Positions 25,621 to 36,359 of a stretch of DNA of 64,000 nt are shown here, one piece after another (positions within the stretch are counted from its first letter, which is position 1; the number at the start of each line of letters is the position of its first letter). A program made the translations under genes and the position numbers. The DNA is from Roseateles sp. YR242. GTDB lineage: Bacteria; Pseudomonadota; Gammaproteobacteria; Burkholderiales; Burkholderiaceae_C. The stretch spans positions 1-64,000 of the forward strand of contig NZ_FOAV01000005.1 in the NCBI RefSeq assembly GCF_900109745.1, given 5' to 3'. The notes under the pieces were generated by a model, which worked only from the letters and a program-made list of their open reading frames with translations, was not told the origin of the DNA and made no database searches.

Positions 25621-26304
25621 ATGCCATCCACACACACACCCAACACCTTCAGGCGCTCGAATGGCGCTGCTACCGCCGCTGTCTTGCTGGCGGTGTTGGC
25701 GGGCTGCGCCAACATGGATGACCGCCAGCGCGGCACGGCTGGCGGGGCGGCCATCGGCGCGGTCACTGGCGCCGTGATCAGCTCCGCCACGGGCGGCAAG
25801 GCTGGCACGGGCGCGGTGGTGGGCGGTGCCCTAGGCGCCGTGGCGGGCAACATCTGGTCGCGCCGGATGGAAGAAAAGCGCCAGGCCATGGAACAGGCCA
25901 CCCAGGGCACCGGGGTTGAAGTCACCCGCACGGCGGACAACCAACTGAAGCTGGATGTGCCCAGCGACATCTCGTTCGCGACCAACAGTGCGGCACTTGA
26001 GCCTCGCCTGCGTCCAGTGCTGGATGGATTTGCCAACGGCCTCAGCAGTGGTGCCACCACGGTGGTGAGGGTGGTCGGGCACACGGACAACACCGGTAAC
26101 GACGCCATCAACGACCCCTTGTCGCTGCGTCGCGCGGAAAGCGTTCGCAACTATTTGATGGACCGCGGCATTCGTGGCGATCGCGTCGAGGTGGCGGGCC
26201 GTGGTTCGCGAGAACCGCTGGTCGCCAACGACACGGCTGACAACCGCGCCCGCAATCGTCGCGTGGAAATCTTCCTGCGTGAACCTCAAGGCGCTGGCGG
26301 CTGA
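25621..26304 (+). CDS. OmpA-family lipoprotein with glycine-zipper domain
   Basis: This 227-residue protein has a signal peptide and lipobox (LLAVLAGC, lipid-anchored Cys at about 29), a glycine-rich zipper segment (GTAGGAAIGAVTGAVISSATGG and GAVVGGALGAVAGN) and a C-terminal OmpA-like peptidoglycan-binding domain (FATNSAALEPRL; RVVGHTDNTGND; LSLRRAESVRNYLMDRGI; NRARNRRVEIFL). The whole resembles YiaD-type outer-membrane lipoproteins that tie the outer membrane to peptidoglycan. The ATG at 25621 is preferred over one at 25615 because the AAGGAG spacing is 8 nt rather than 2. It is followed by a strong terminator, so it is monocistronic. Confidence 0.9.
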   Translation: MPSTHTPNTFRRSNGAATAAVLLAVLAGCANMDDRQRGTAGGAAIGAVTGAVISSATGGKAGTGAVVGGALGAVAGNIWSRRMEEKRQAMEQATQGTGVEVTRTADNQLKLDVPSDISFATNSAALEPRLRPVLDGFANGLSSGATTVVRVVGHTDNTGNDAINDPLSLRRAESVRNYLMDRGIRGDRVEVAGRGSREPLVANDTADNRARNRRVEIFLREPQGAGG

Positions 26305-26323
26305 ACCCGCAGCTCGCAAAACC

Positions 26324-26357
26324 AAGGGCCCGGTCACTTTGGTGACCGGGCCCTTTT
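26324..26357 (+). terminator. Rho-independent terminator after the OmpA-family gene
   Basis: A perfect 14-bp stem (26324-26337 and 26342-26355) with a TTTG loop ends in TT and continues TTC TT. It is shared by, or close to, the end of the minus-strand small gene at 26377. Confidence 0.93.
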
Positions 26358-26376
26358 CTTGAGCGATGGAAGCGAA

Positions 26377-26565
26377 TCAACGCACGTGATTGGGTTCCGG
26401 CCCCAACTGTGCGCCTGTGCGATGCAGCGCACCGCCCTCGCCTTCCCAGGTGGTGACCTCTTCAGGCTTCGTACTCACCTTCTTGTGTTTCTTCTGGGCG
26501 CAATGGTGCTGCCACTGCCACAGCGCATAACCTGCCAGGGCGAAGGGAAGAATGCGTTTCAGCAT
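26377..26565 (-). CDS. Small hypothetical protein with one hydrophobic segment
   Basis: This 62-residue frame begins at an ATG (26563-26565) with AAGGAG about 9 nt upstream. The first 18 residues (MLKRILPFALAGYALWQW) are hydrophobic and likely membrane-inserted. The rest is polar with a Lys-rich KKHKKVSTKPEEV patch. I do not recognise a family. The good ribosome-binding site and location downstream of the periplasmic protein gene (about 88 bp, same strand) support it as real. A longer frame from 26649 lacks such a signal. Confidence 0.55.
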   Translation of the reverse strand: MLKRILPFALAGYALWQWQHHCAQKKHKKVSTKPEEVTTWEGEGGALHRTGAQLGPEPNHVR

Positions 26566-26652
26566 GAGGGGGCTCCTTGGAGTTAAAGCCGGGATGGTCG
26601 ATGGTTCGAGGGGTCTGAAAAGGGTCTGGATGCGAGGCTTCGGCGTCAACTT

Positions 26653-27243
26653 TTAACGCCCGGCCTCGCTTGCAGGCTTCAGAGGGCGAGGCGGTACCTT
26701 GGGGCGTTCCGGCGTCGAGGTTGAACTCGGCGAAGGCTGTGGCACCAGTGCAGGCGCGGTTGCCGGCTTGTTCGCGGGATTGGTAGCGGCGCCCGCGCCA
26801 GTGGGGTTCTCCTCCACCATGCGGTCGATGCGCTTCAGGATGGCGCCGCTCTCCACGCTGCCGTCCCGAGTTCCCTGGCCGAGCACCATGGCGCGGCAAT
26901 CGGGCCGGTCTTCCTCGGCCACGCGCTGGCAGCGCAACAGGGCGTTGTTGGCCAACTCGTCCTGGCTGGCGGACTTGAGGGTGCCACGGCGCGCTTCATC
27001 ACGCGCTGCAGCAGCTTCCTTGAGGCAGGTCTTCTGGTCCTGCGCCGAGTTGCCCGAGAGACACCGAGCTCGCTCCTGTGCATAGATGCCACCTGGCGTC
27101 GCGGCGTTCGTCGCGGGCGCCGGCTTCGCGCCGGCTGCCTCACCCTCGGCCGCAAACACGGGGGCTGCCAGCATCATGACGGCGGAAAGTACCGCTCCCG
27201 CAGTGATCAGGGCAGTCGTGGAGGTGTTGGTCAGCAGCTTCAT
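26653..27243 (-). CDS. Hypothetical periplasmic protein with four cysteines
   Basis: This 196-residue protein has a clear signal peptide (ALITAGAVLSAVMMLAAPVFA, cleavage after about residue 31). The mature part holds four cysteines in a helical region (RARCLSGNSAQDQKTCLKE; LLRCQRVAEEDRPDCRAM), spaced in pairs that could form two disulfides. A Pro/Ser/Thr-rich C-terminal tail follows. Similar short, four-Cys periplasmic proteins occur in Burkholderiales without assigned function. GGAG lies before the ATG at 27243. It is divergent from the DUF1328 gene. Confidence 0.72.
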   Translation of the reverse strand: MKLLTNTSTTALITAGAVLSAVMMLAAPVFAAEGEAAGAKPAPATNAATPGGIYAQERARCLSGNSAQDQKTCLKEAAAARDEARRGTLKSASQDELANNALLRCQRVAEEDRPDCRAMVLGQGTRDGSVESGAILKRIDRMVEENPTGAGAATNPANKPATAPALVPQPSPSSTSTPERPKVPPRPLKPASEAGR

Positions 27244-27399
27244 GTTGTCTCCTTTAGCCTGCCGCAGGGTGGAACTCCTGTGCGGGGGCGGCGTCTGAGC
27301 GTGCGGGGCCGGAAGCCCGGGGAGGCCGGGAGGGCCCAGGGATGACTGAAGGCTAAGTGGGTCGTGGCCCGCTGTCTGTCGTACCCCGCCGGGGCCGTC

Positions 27400-27443
27400 T
27401 GTAGGACGAGTCCGGCAAAACCCTTGCGGCGTCCCGTCCTACA
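27400..27443. promoter_or_regulatory. Spaced inverted repeat in divergent promoter region
   Basis: Perfect 9-bp arms TGTAGGACG (27400-27408) and CGTCCTACA (27435-27443) are separated by 26 bp. They lie between the four-Cys periplasmic protein gene and the DUF1328 gene, about 95 bp before the DUF1328 start. Possible operator; factor unknown. Confidence 0.4.
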
Positions 27444-27538
27444 GGCGGACGTGGGGCTGGCTGATGCCTTCCTCCCAGGGGCCACCCTAGAGTGACCCCA
27501 AGTGCCGCGCTGCGGCTTTGAAGTGAAAGGACATCATC

Positions 27539-27715
27539 ATGTTGAAGTGGGCCCTGATCTTTGCCGTTGTCTCCCTGGTGGCAGGTGTGCTCGGTTTCAC
27601 CGGCATCGCAGCAGGCGCGGCCGGTATCGCCAAGATCCTGTTCGGCATCTTCCTGGTCATCTTCCTGGTCTTGTTGGTGCTGGGCGTGACCGGCGTCAAC
27701 GCCCTTCGCAAATAG
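27539..27715 (+). CDS. DUF1328 small membrane protein (YtjA family)
   Basis: This 58-residue protein is nearly all hydrophobic: two membrane segments, [20 protein letters not shown] and [19 protein letters not shown], joined by [10 protein letters not shown]. This is the full-length signature of DUF1328/YtjA proteins, small inner-membrane proteins of unknown function that often accompany stress genes. A GAAAGGA lies about 6 nt before the ATG. It precedes the ferritin-like gene by about 80 bp on the same strand. Confidence 0.9.
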   Translation: MLKWALIFAVVSLVAGVLGFTGIAAGAAGIAKILFGIFLVIFLVLLVLGVTGVNALRK

Positions 27716-27793
27716 TTGACCGGCATGCCGATGAGCCGATGAGCCGCATATGCCGTCGTCGCCCCCAGCCACTCCCAACATTGGAGACAGCCC

Positions 27794-28333
27794 ATGAATG
27801 CAGTTATCGACACCAAGCCCATGCAGCTCGACGAGCAAGCGCTGGAACGCGCACGTACCCATCTGGACGATGGCGCTGTCACGCCCAGCTATGGGCCCTG
27901 GCGGGAGGAAGTCATCAAATTGCTGAATGACGCCCTCGCCACCGAACTCGTGTGCATCCTGCGTTACAAGCGCCACTATTTCACCGCCCACGGCATCGCC
28001 TCGCCCAGCGTCGCTGATGAATTCCTCGAACATGCGAACGAGGAAAGTGCCCATGCGGACAAGCTGGCCGAACGCATCGTGCAGCTGGGTGGGGAACCCG
28101 ACTTCAATCCGGATTCGCTGACCAAGCGCAGCCACGCGGATTACAACGACGCCACCGACCTGAAGTCCATGGTGCGTTCCAACCTGGTGGCCGAACGCGT
28201 CGCCGTGGAGGCCTATCGCCAGATGATCCAGATGATCGGCGACAAGGACCCGACCACCCGTCGCATCCTGGAAGAGGTGCTGGCGCAGGAAGAAGAGCAT
28301 GCCGACGAATTGCTGGACATGCTGAAGGACTGA
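27794..28333 (+). CDS. Ferritin-like (bacterioferritin/Dps-type) diiron protein
   Basis: This 179-residue four-helix protein carries a full set of ferritin-type ligands: Glu in LATELVCILRYKRHYF, the E-E-x-x-H pair in ANEESAHADKLAERI, Glu in VAERVAVEAYRQMI and a second E-x-x-H in AQEEEHADELLDM. This is the bacterioferritin-like family used for iron oxidation/storage and protection from peroxide. A bacterioferritin-type haem-ligand Met was not identified, so the subgroup is uncertain. It lies between the DUF1328 gene and a phospholipase-D family gene that starts 10 bp after its stop, suggesting co-transcription. GGAG lies 8 nt before the ATG. Confidence 0.88.
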   Translation: MNAVIDTKPMQLDEQALERARTHLDDGAVTPSYGPWREEVIKLLNDALATELVCILRYKRHYFTAHGIASPSVADEFLEHANEESAHADKLAERIVQLGGEPDFNPDSLTKRSHADYNDATDLKSMVRSNLVAERVAVEAYRQMIQMIGDKDPTTRRILEEVLAQEEEHADELLDMLKD

Positions 28334-28343
28334 GCGCCGCCTC

Positions 28344-29867
28344 ATGAGCCCTGCCCGCCCGCTCCCCCCGACTGCCGCCCTGGCCCTTCATCACGCTTGG
28401 TTCAGGTGGCCTCGGTGGCGCGGGCGGTTGCACGTTCGTGCAGCTGAGACGCTGTTATGCCTCTCCATGACCATGGGCATGGCCGCCTGCGGCACCCCCG
28501 CCCCTCCCATACAGGGCCGCTTGCCGGACCCGCCGAAGGCCGCGCCGCCGGTGGCCAAGGTGGCCAGCGAGGTGGATGTTGTCGGTGCCAAGGGGCCACT
28601 GGGCCAACAGCGACGCGAACAGGTCATCCAAAGCGCCGCCGCCCAAGGTCGTCCGGAGCTGCTGAAGCGTCAATTGGCCGCGATGTCGGCCTTTGGCGAC
28701 GTGGATCTGTACGCCAGCAACGACGTAAAGCTGCTCATCGACGGACCGGCCACCTTTGACGCCATGTTCAGCGCCATCCGCAAGGCGCGCCAGCAGATCC
28801 TGCTGGAGAGCTACATCATCGAGGACGCCGACGTGGCGCGCCAGCTGGCGGATCTGCTGGTGCAGCGCCGGGAACAGGGCGTGCAGGTGGCGGTCATCTA
28901 TGACGCGGTCGGGTCGCTTTCCACCCAGGAGGCCTATTTCGACCGCATGCGCCAGGCGGGCATCGGCATCTGTGCCTTCAACCCGGTCAACCCGCTCAAG
29001 AGCCGCCGCTATCACGACATCACTGAACGGGACCATCGCAAGATTCTGGTCGTGGACAACGAGGTGGGCTTCACCGGGGGCATCAATATCAGCGCGGTGT
29101 ATTCCTCTGGCTCCGGATCGTTTGGTGGGGGCAAGGGGTCGCGCGCCAAGCCTGCCGATGAGGCCAAAAGCGCCAAGGAGCGCGGTTGGCGCGACACCAT
29201 GATCCAGGTCCGCGGGCCGGCGGTGCAGGCGCTGCACGGCATGGTGAGGGAAACCTGGCAACACCAGGCCTGCGAGGGCCAATTGGCGCCGGTCGCCGCC
29301 CCCACCGCGGCTTCGGGCCAGCAGCTCATGCGCATCGTGCCCAGCACGCCGCAGGATAAGGAAAACCGCATCTACACCCTGCTGCTGGGCAGCATCCGTG
29401 CGGCCCAGCACAGCGTATATCTGACCATGGCGTACTTTGCTCCGGGCAAGGACATGGTGGACGCGCTCTCTGAGGCTGCGGAGCGCGGGGTGGATGTCCA
29501 GTTGATTCTCCCGTCCCAAAGCGATTTCTCGCCCGTGATGTATGCCGGCCGCAGCCACTACGACCGGTTGCTCAGGGCGGGCGTCAAGATCCATGAGTTG
29601 CAGGACGCGGTGTTGCATGCCAAGACGGCCGTTATTGACGGCGTGGTCTCCACGGTGGGGTCCAGCAACATGGACTGGCGAAGTTTTGTTCACAACAACG
29701 AAGTGAACGCCGTCGTACTGGGGGAGGATTTTGGTTCCGCCATGACACGCATGTTCGAAAAGGATCGTGACGCCTCTCGCTCCATCGACCTGGCCACCTG
29801 GAAACATCGACCGTTGATGCAGCGTGGCAAGGAATTCTTCTCCAGTCTTTTTGAACATTGGTGGTGA
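28344..29867 (+). CDS. Phospholipase D-family cardiolipin synthase (ClsB/ClsC-like)
   Basis: This 507-residue protein has two HKD motifs: ERDHRKILVVDNEVGFTGG (first) and VLHAKTAVIDGVVSTVGSSN (second), each with the H-x-K-x4-D core, as expected of a PLD-type cardiolipin synthase working with two half-sites. An N-terminal hydrophobic stretch ends in MAACGTP, a possible lipobox, so the protein may be membrane-anchored. A Gly/Ser/Lys-rich insert (about residues 253-275) separates the first motif from the next strand. It makes cardiolipin from phosphatidylglycerol or related donors. It follows the ferritin-like gene closely and ends 5 bp before the next gene's start, pointing to an operon. Confidence 0.87.
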   Translation: MSPARPLPPTAALALHHAWFRWPRWRGRLHVRAAETLLCLSMTMGMAACGTPAPPIQGRLPDPPKAAPPVAKVASEVDVVGAKGPLGQQRREQVIQSAAAQGRPELLKRQLAAMSAFGDVDLYASNDVKLLIDGPATFDAMFSAIRKARQQILLESYIIEDADVARQLADLLVQRREQGVQVAVIYDAVGSLSTQEAYFDRMRQAGIGICAFNPVNPLKSRRYHDITERDHRKILVVDNEVGFTGGINISAVYSSGSGSFGGGKGSRAKPADEAKSAKERGWRDTMIQVRGPAVQALHGMVRETWQHQACEGQLAPVAAPTAASGQQLMRIVPSTPQDKENRIYTLLLGSIRAAQHSVYLTMAYFAPGKDMVDALSEAAERGVDVQLILPSQSDFSPVMYAGRSHYDRLLRAGVKIHELQDAVLHAKTAVIDGVVSTVGSSNMDWRSFVHNNEVNAVVLGEDFGSAMTRMFEKDRDASRSIDLATWKHRPLMQRGKEFFSSLFEHWW

Positions 29868-29872
29868 TCAAC

Positions 29873-32182
29873 ATGAGTGCAACCCCGCCCACGCCTCCAA
29901 CGTCTTCCCCCGCGCCCGGCGCTGCTGCGGGCACCAACGCTTCAGGTCCGCACCATCGCCGCCATCACTGGGCCACGGGCGTCGCCGTGGTGGTTGGCTT
30001 GCTGGTGGGCGGCGTCGCCATCTGTGAATGGATGGGATGGCCCTTCCTGCGCCGGCCGCTGGAGAACCTGCTCAGCCAGAAGCTGGAGCGCAGCGTGAGT
30101 TTTGATGGCTCCGGCGAGACGCGCTGGACGCTGCGCTTTATCGGCGGCATCCGGTTGCGCACCGACAGTCTCCAGATCAGCGGCCCCAGCTGGAGCACCA
30201 TGGGCCCGATGCTGGTGGCGCAGGACGCGCGCCTGGCGTTGCGGTATAGCGACCTGCTGGACCTGCGCCATGGCCAACCACTGCGGGTGAAGGCCCTGGA
30301 GGCGGGTGATCTCGCCTTGCGCATCGAGCGAGATGTGGAAGGCCGCGCCAGTTGGCAGTTCGGCCGGCAGCCCGACAGTGCGACCCAAGTCAGGGAACGC
30401 CCTCGTTTTGACGGCGTACGTTTTGACTTGCTGGAGGTTCGACAGGGCTCGGCCAGTGTTGACGACAAGATTCAGCGGCTTTCCTTGTTGGCGAAGTTTG
30501 CACTTCGCGAATCCTGGGATCTACCCCCTCCTGACCAGGCCTTGCTAGACCGAGCCGATATTCAGTTTGGCCGGGATTCCGACGGTGCTAGCGCCCCGAG
30601 TGGCCGCACCGCTGCTGCATCGTCGGCAGCGCCGCGAGTGCCTTTGGTGGCAGCCTCTGCGCCCGCGGGCTTCACGGGATCGGCCAGGCTGGGTTCCGGT
30701 GCCGCGAGTGGCGCCGCTCAGGGGCAAGGGCAAGGGCAAGGCGATTTGCCGCGCGGCATGGTGGCCACGGCGGAGGGGCATTTCCGCGACATGCCGATCA
30801 AGGCCAGCTTACGCACCGGTTCCGCCCTGCCTTGGCTGTCTTCCGACCCCAATGCGCCTGCGGTCCCGGTGACGCTGCGTGGCGGAATCGGCAACGCGCG
30901 TCTTTCGTTTGATGGCGAGGTGCGGGACCTGCTGGTGAGTCAGGGGCTGACGGGCCGGTATGAAATTGCAGGGCCGTCGCTGGCGGCGGTGGGCGAGCCG
31001 TTGGGGGTGACCTTGCCGACCACGCCGCCGTTTGCCATGAAGGGAACGCTCAAGCGAGACGGTTCCCGCTGGGCCACGGTCGTGCAGAGTGCGACGATCG
31101 GCAAGAGCAAGCTGCATGGCCACTTCGAATTTGACAAGCCGCCCACCGAAAAGGCCAAGCTCACCGGGGAACTGCTGGGCCGCGAACTATGGCTGGCCGA
31201 CTTGGGACCGTCCATCGGGGTGCCGACCGACCGCAAGGAGCGAGTCTCGACCAAGGCCAACCGTGTGCTGCCGGACAAGCAATTCGACCTGCCGTCCTTG
31301 CGGGCCATGGATGCAGACGTGGCGGTCAATCTTGACCGTTTCGAGTCGGGCACCGCGCTCCTGCAGGCGGCTCAGCCCCTCAGGGGCCGTATTGTTCTGC
31401 AGGACGGTGTACTGGACATTCGAGACATTGATGCCCGGGTGGCGCGGGGCCAGTTTGCGGGCCGCATCAAGCTGGACGGCCGCCAGCCCACGGCACTCTG
31501 GGAGGTCCGCCTGCGGGTCACTGGCGTGCATCTGGAGCAATGGCTCCAGGCCAAGCGTGACGCGGGCAAGCCGCCGTATGTGACCGGGCTCATGGGCGGG
31601 CGCATCTCCCTGGACGGCCGTGGCCGTTCCACCGCCGACCTGCTGGCCACGGCGGACGGCCGCATGGTGCTGTATTGGACGCAGGGCACGGTGTCCCACC
31701 TCATTGTGGAAGCTGCCGGCCTTGACGTGGCGCAAGCCCTGGGCGTTCTGATCCGTGGGGACAAGGACTTGCCAGTGCAATGTGGCATTGCTGATCTGAA
31801 GGTCAAGGACGGGCGGGTGACTCCGCAGCCCATGGTCGTGGACACACGGGATTCGCTGGTGCGGGTGGACGGCGACATTTCGCTGGCGACGGAGCGCATG
31901 GCCTTGCGGGCCAAGGTGGAGCCCAAGGACTTCAGCCCGCTGACCTTGCGCACGCCCATCAAGGTTGAGGGCACGCTCTCCGACCCCGACATTGGCGTCG
32001 AGAAGGCCCCGCTGCTTCGCAAGGTGGTGCCGGCGGCGGTACTCGGCGTGGCGGTGGCCCCGTTGGCGGCGCTCATCCCGCTGGTGGATCTGGGCGAGGA
32101 CCCGGACGACCAAAGCAAGGTGGCGCTGTCTGAATGCAACGCTGCGTTTGCTGGCGCTGCCAAGCGGCGTCCGGGTTCGTGA
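29873..32182 (+). CDS. AsmA-family envelope protein
   Basis: The product is about 769 residues. An N-terminal cytoplasmic tail (Pro/Ala-rich) precedes one membrane segment (VAVVVGLLVGGVAICEWM). The long periplasmic beta-rich region matches AsmA/YhdP-type proteins: an N-terminal SQKLERSVSFDGS segment and C-terminal strands RVDGDISLATERMALRAKVEPK and TPIKVEGTLSDPDI. AsmA-like proteins form elongated beta-taco structures proposed to carry phospholipids between membranes. The gene follows the cardiolipin synthase by 5 bp, a pairing that fits lipid homeostasis. The ATG at 29873 was chosen over one at 29858, which overlaps the previous gene. A Ser/Ala-rich low-complexity insert lies at about 240-290. 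Confidence 0.85.
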   Translation: MSATPPTPPTSSPAPGAAAGTNASGPHHRRHHWATGVAVVVGLLVGGVAICEWMGWPFLRRPLENLLSQKLERSVSFDGSGETRWTLRFIGGIRLRTDSLQISGPSWSTMGPMLVAQDARLALRYSDLLDLRHGQPLRVKALEAGDLALRIERDVEGRASWQFGRQPDSATQVRERPRFDGVRFDLLEVRQGSASVDDKIQRLSLLAKFALRESWDLPPPDQALLDRADIQFGRDSDGASAPSGRTAAASSAAPRVPLVAASAPAGFTGSARLGSGAASGAAQGQGQGQGDLPRGMVATAEGHFRDMPIKASLRTGSALPWLSSDPNAPAVPVTLRGGIGNARLSFDGEVRDLLVSQGLTGRYEIAGPSLAAVGEPLGVTLPTTPPFAMKGTLKRDGSRWATVVQSATIGKSKLHGHFEFDKPPTEKAKLTGELLGRELWLADLGPSIGVPTDRKERVSTKANRVLPDKQFDLPSLRAMDADVAVNLDRFESGTALLQAAQPLRGRIVLQDGVLDIRDIDARVARGQFAGRIKLDGRQPTALWEVRLRVTGVHLEQWLQAKRDAGKPPYVTGLMGGRISLDGRGRSTADLLATADGRMVLYWTQGTVSHLIVEAAGLDVAQALGVLIRGDKDLPVQCGIADLKVKDGRVTPQPMVVDTRDSLVRVDGDISLATERMALRAKVEPKDFSPLTLRTPIKVEGTLSDPDIGVEKAPLLRKVVPAAVLGVAVAPLAALIPLVDLGEDPDDQSKVALSECNAAFAGAAKRRPGS

Positions 32183-32193
32183 TAATCGCGCCC

Positions 32194-32604
32194 ATGTCAG
32201 CGACGCCACAGACTCACGCACCGCCGGGCACCTTGAGCTGCTTCCTTGTGGAGGACAGCCCGCTCATTCGCGAAAACCTGGTCGCCACCCTCCAGGAAAT
32301 GGTGGATCTGCGAGTGGTGGGCCAAGCGGAAGACGAAGCGGGCGCACTGCGCTGGCTGCAGGACGAAGCCGTGCCCTGCGACATCCTGATCATCGACATC
32401 TTCCTCAAACGGGGCACCGGCCTCTCCCTTTTGCCCAAGGCGCGCAAGCTTCAGCCCGAAGCCAAGATCATCATCCTCAGCAACTACGCCACTGTCGAAA
32501 TGCGCAACAAATGCCAACAACTCGGTGCCGACCGGGTTTTCGACAAATCGAGCGAGTTGGATGACTTGATCACTTACCTGCTCACCCTTCCACCGGCCGT
32601 TTAA
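32194..32604 (+). CDS. Single-domain response regulator (receiver only)
   Basis: This 136-residue protein consists of a receiver alone: SCFLVEDSPLIRENLVATL at the start, phosphoacceptor Asp 68 in DILIIDIFLKRGTGL, a Ser/Thr in IIILSNYAT and a switch Lys in RVFDKSSELDDL. No output domain follows. Such proteins act by protein-protein contact, for example in phosphorelays or motility. It starts 12 bp after the AsmA-like gene. No kinase is next to it on this strand; the hybrid kinase at 33182-36004 points the other way. Confidence 0.88.
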   Translation: MSATPQTHAPPGTLSCFLVEDSPLIRENLVATLQEMVDLRVVGQAEDEAGALRWLQDEAVPCDILIIDIFLKRGTGLSLLPKARKLQPEAKIIILSNYATVEMRNKCQQLGADRVFDKSSELDDLITYLLTLPPAV

Positions 32605-32765
32605 GCCGCTTGCTCAAGACCAGGGCGGTCGTCCTGTTCCTCCCCAGTCGTGGGGATCAGGCTGGCTTGTTGCAGCCCAAATACGGTCTTGATGGGGGTG
32701 GTTGGCTTGGACTGGTGACAGCCCCACTGTCGGAGTACTGCCACGTCACACCAAGCGGTGGCAGC

Positions 32766-32842
32766 GATCAGCGATCAGCGATCAGCGATCAGCAATAAGC
32801 AATAAGCAATAAGCAATAAGCAATAAGCAATAAGCAATAAGC
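32766..32842. repeat. Heptanucleotide tandem array (GATCAGC)4(AATAAGC)7
   Basis: Eleven contiguous heptamers: four of GATCAGC (32766-32793), then seven of AATAAGC (32794-32842). The two unit types share the AGC end and keep the same 7-bp phase, suggesting one array in which the unit mutated and spread. Such 7-bp arrays in intergenic DNA are known from several bacterial groups; their function is unclear. Confidence 0.97.
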
Positions 32843-32865
32843 GATGTGATGGTTGGTGGCTGGTT

Positions 32866-32899
32866 GGGGATTGGGGGGTTGGGGGTTGGGGGTTGGGGG
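32866..32899 (+). repeat. G-run heptamer repeat, potential G-quadruplex
   Basis: Five G-runs of 4-6 bases (32866-32869, 32873-32878, 32881-32885, 32888-32892, 32895-32899) are separated by TT or ATT; the last three share a GGGGGTT 7-bp period. Four or more close G-runs can fold into an intramolecular G-quadruplex on the plus strand. Confidence 0.85.
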
Positions 32900-32920
32900 T
32901 TGGTGATGGTCCTCGGATCG

Positions 32921-33023
32921 GGAAGTGCCGGGGCGGGGCCTGTTTGCGTAAGTCAAGGAACGAATGGCCGGCCGAGCCGGACAGGAGGGACATGGAGCAA
33001 ACAGGTCCCGCCCCGGCGCTTCC
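32921..33023. repeat. Large imperfect inverted repeat, 27-nt arms
   Basis: Arms 32921-32947 and 32997-33023 match at 25 of 27 positions as reverse complements, around a 49-nt centre that itself holds a small hairpin (CCGGC-cga-GCCGG). It could form a cruciform or a very stable RNA hairpin at the 3' end of the convergent transcripts. Confidence 0.9.
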
Positions 33024-33169
33024 TGGCGGGGTGCACGGTCCGGGGGGCTTTCCTGGCGGGGTGCACGGTCTCACAGACCTTCCCGATGAGGAACCCGGTC
33101 TAACGAAACTTCCTGGCGAGCTGCCCGGTCGAATCGGAACTTCCCGGCGAGGGACACGGCCCACCGCAG
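33019..33169. repeat. Five-unit 30-bp degenerate tandem array
   Basis: Units starting near 33019, 33049, 33079, 33109 and 33140 share a cttcctggcg...acggtc pattern, with 30-bp period (31 once). The first unit also forms the right arm of the preceding inverted repeat. The array ends just before the stop codon of the hybrid kinase gene. No spacer-like unique sequence separates the units, so it is not a CRISPR. Confidence 0.8.
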
Positions 33170-33181
33170 GACGCTGCCCCC

Positions 33182-36004
<2,823 letters not shown>

Positions 36005-36359
36005 CGTTGTCCCTTCTCCAGAACCCCGCTTCCGAGGTGTGCCGTCGGCCCGTGACGCATCAGTCGCCGTCCTGGCCTGTTGATCGTTGGGAACGCAGGG
36101 ATATTAAGGGGTTATGACGCGGCGTTTGGAAAGCCCCGACCGGTTTCACGCCGGGCCGCCGTGGGCGTCCCCCATGTCGGTGGCGGGCAAGAATCTGGCC
36201 CGCCGCCCACATCCGGGACAAAGGGGGCAGCGCCAGACCTGTCGCAAAACGGTCCTACAAAGACAATCGCCCCGGGCCCACGCTGGTCAGCGCGGGGCCC
36301 GGGGCGACGGATCGGCAGCGCAGGTCGTCAGCGCGGCTCGTCAGCGACGTTGGGTGGCA
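36005..36359. other. Intergenic region, 355 bp, terminator and kinase promoter
   Basis: This spacer follows the efflux operon and precedes the hybrid kinase on the same strand. It contains a long stem-loop (listed separately) and otherwise no gene. The remaining sequence near 36010-36110 must carry the kinase promoter; I could not assign it. Confidence 0.6.
36267..36307 (-). terminator. Nested stem-loop terminator of the efflux operon
   Basis: A perfect 13-bp outer stem (36267-36279 and 36295-36307) encloses a second perfect hairpin (CGCTG-gt-CAGCG). On the minus strand it is followed by a T-rich ATTGTCTTTG, about 50 bp after the EmrB-like stop. Confidence 0.75.

Larger units (their letters stand above)
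32605..33181. other. Gene-free repeat-rich intergenic region, 577 bp
   Basis: This spacer separates the single-domain receiver gene from the 3' end of the multi-PAS hybrid kinase (convergent). It contains, in order, a heptamer array, G-run heptamers, a large imperfect inverted repeat and a 30-bp degenerate tandem array, listed separately. Open frames across it are products of the repeat periodicity and are not credible genes. The first 160 bp hold nothing I recognise. Confidence 0.8.

Noticed and set aside
32766-32842. Heptamer array as origin iterons
   Set aside because: No initiator gene or DnaA boxes nearby; units are perfect short repeats consistent with slippage.
33019-33169. 30-bp repeats as a CRISPR array
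   Set aside because: The units are directly tandem and degenerate, with no unique spacers between them and no cas genes nearby.
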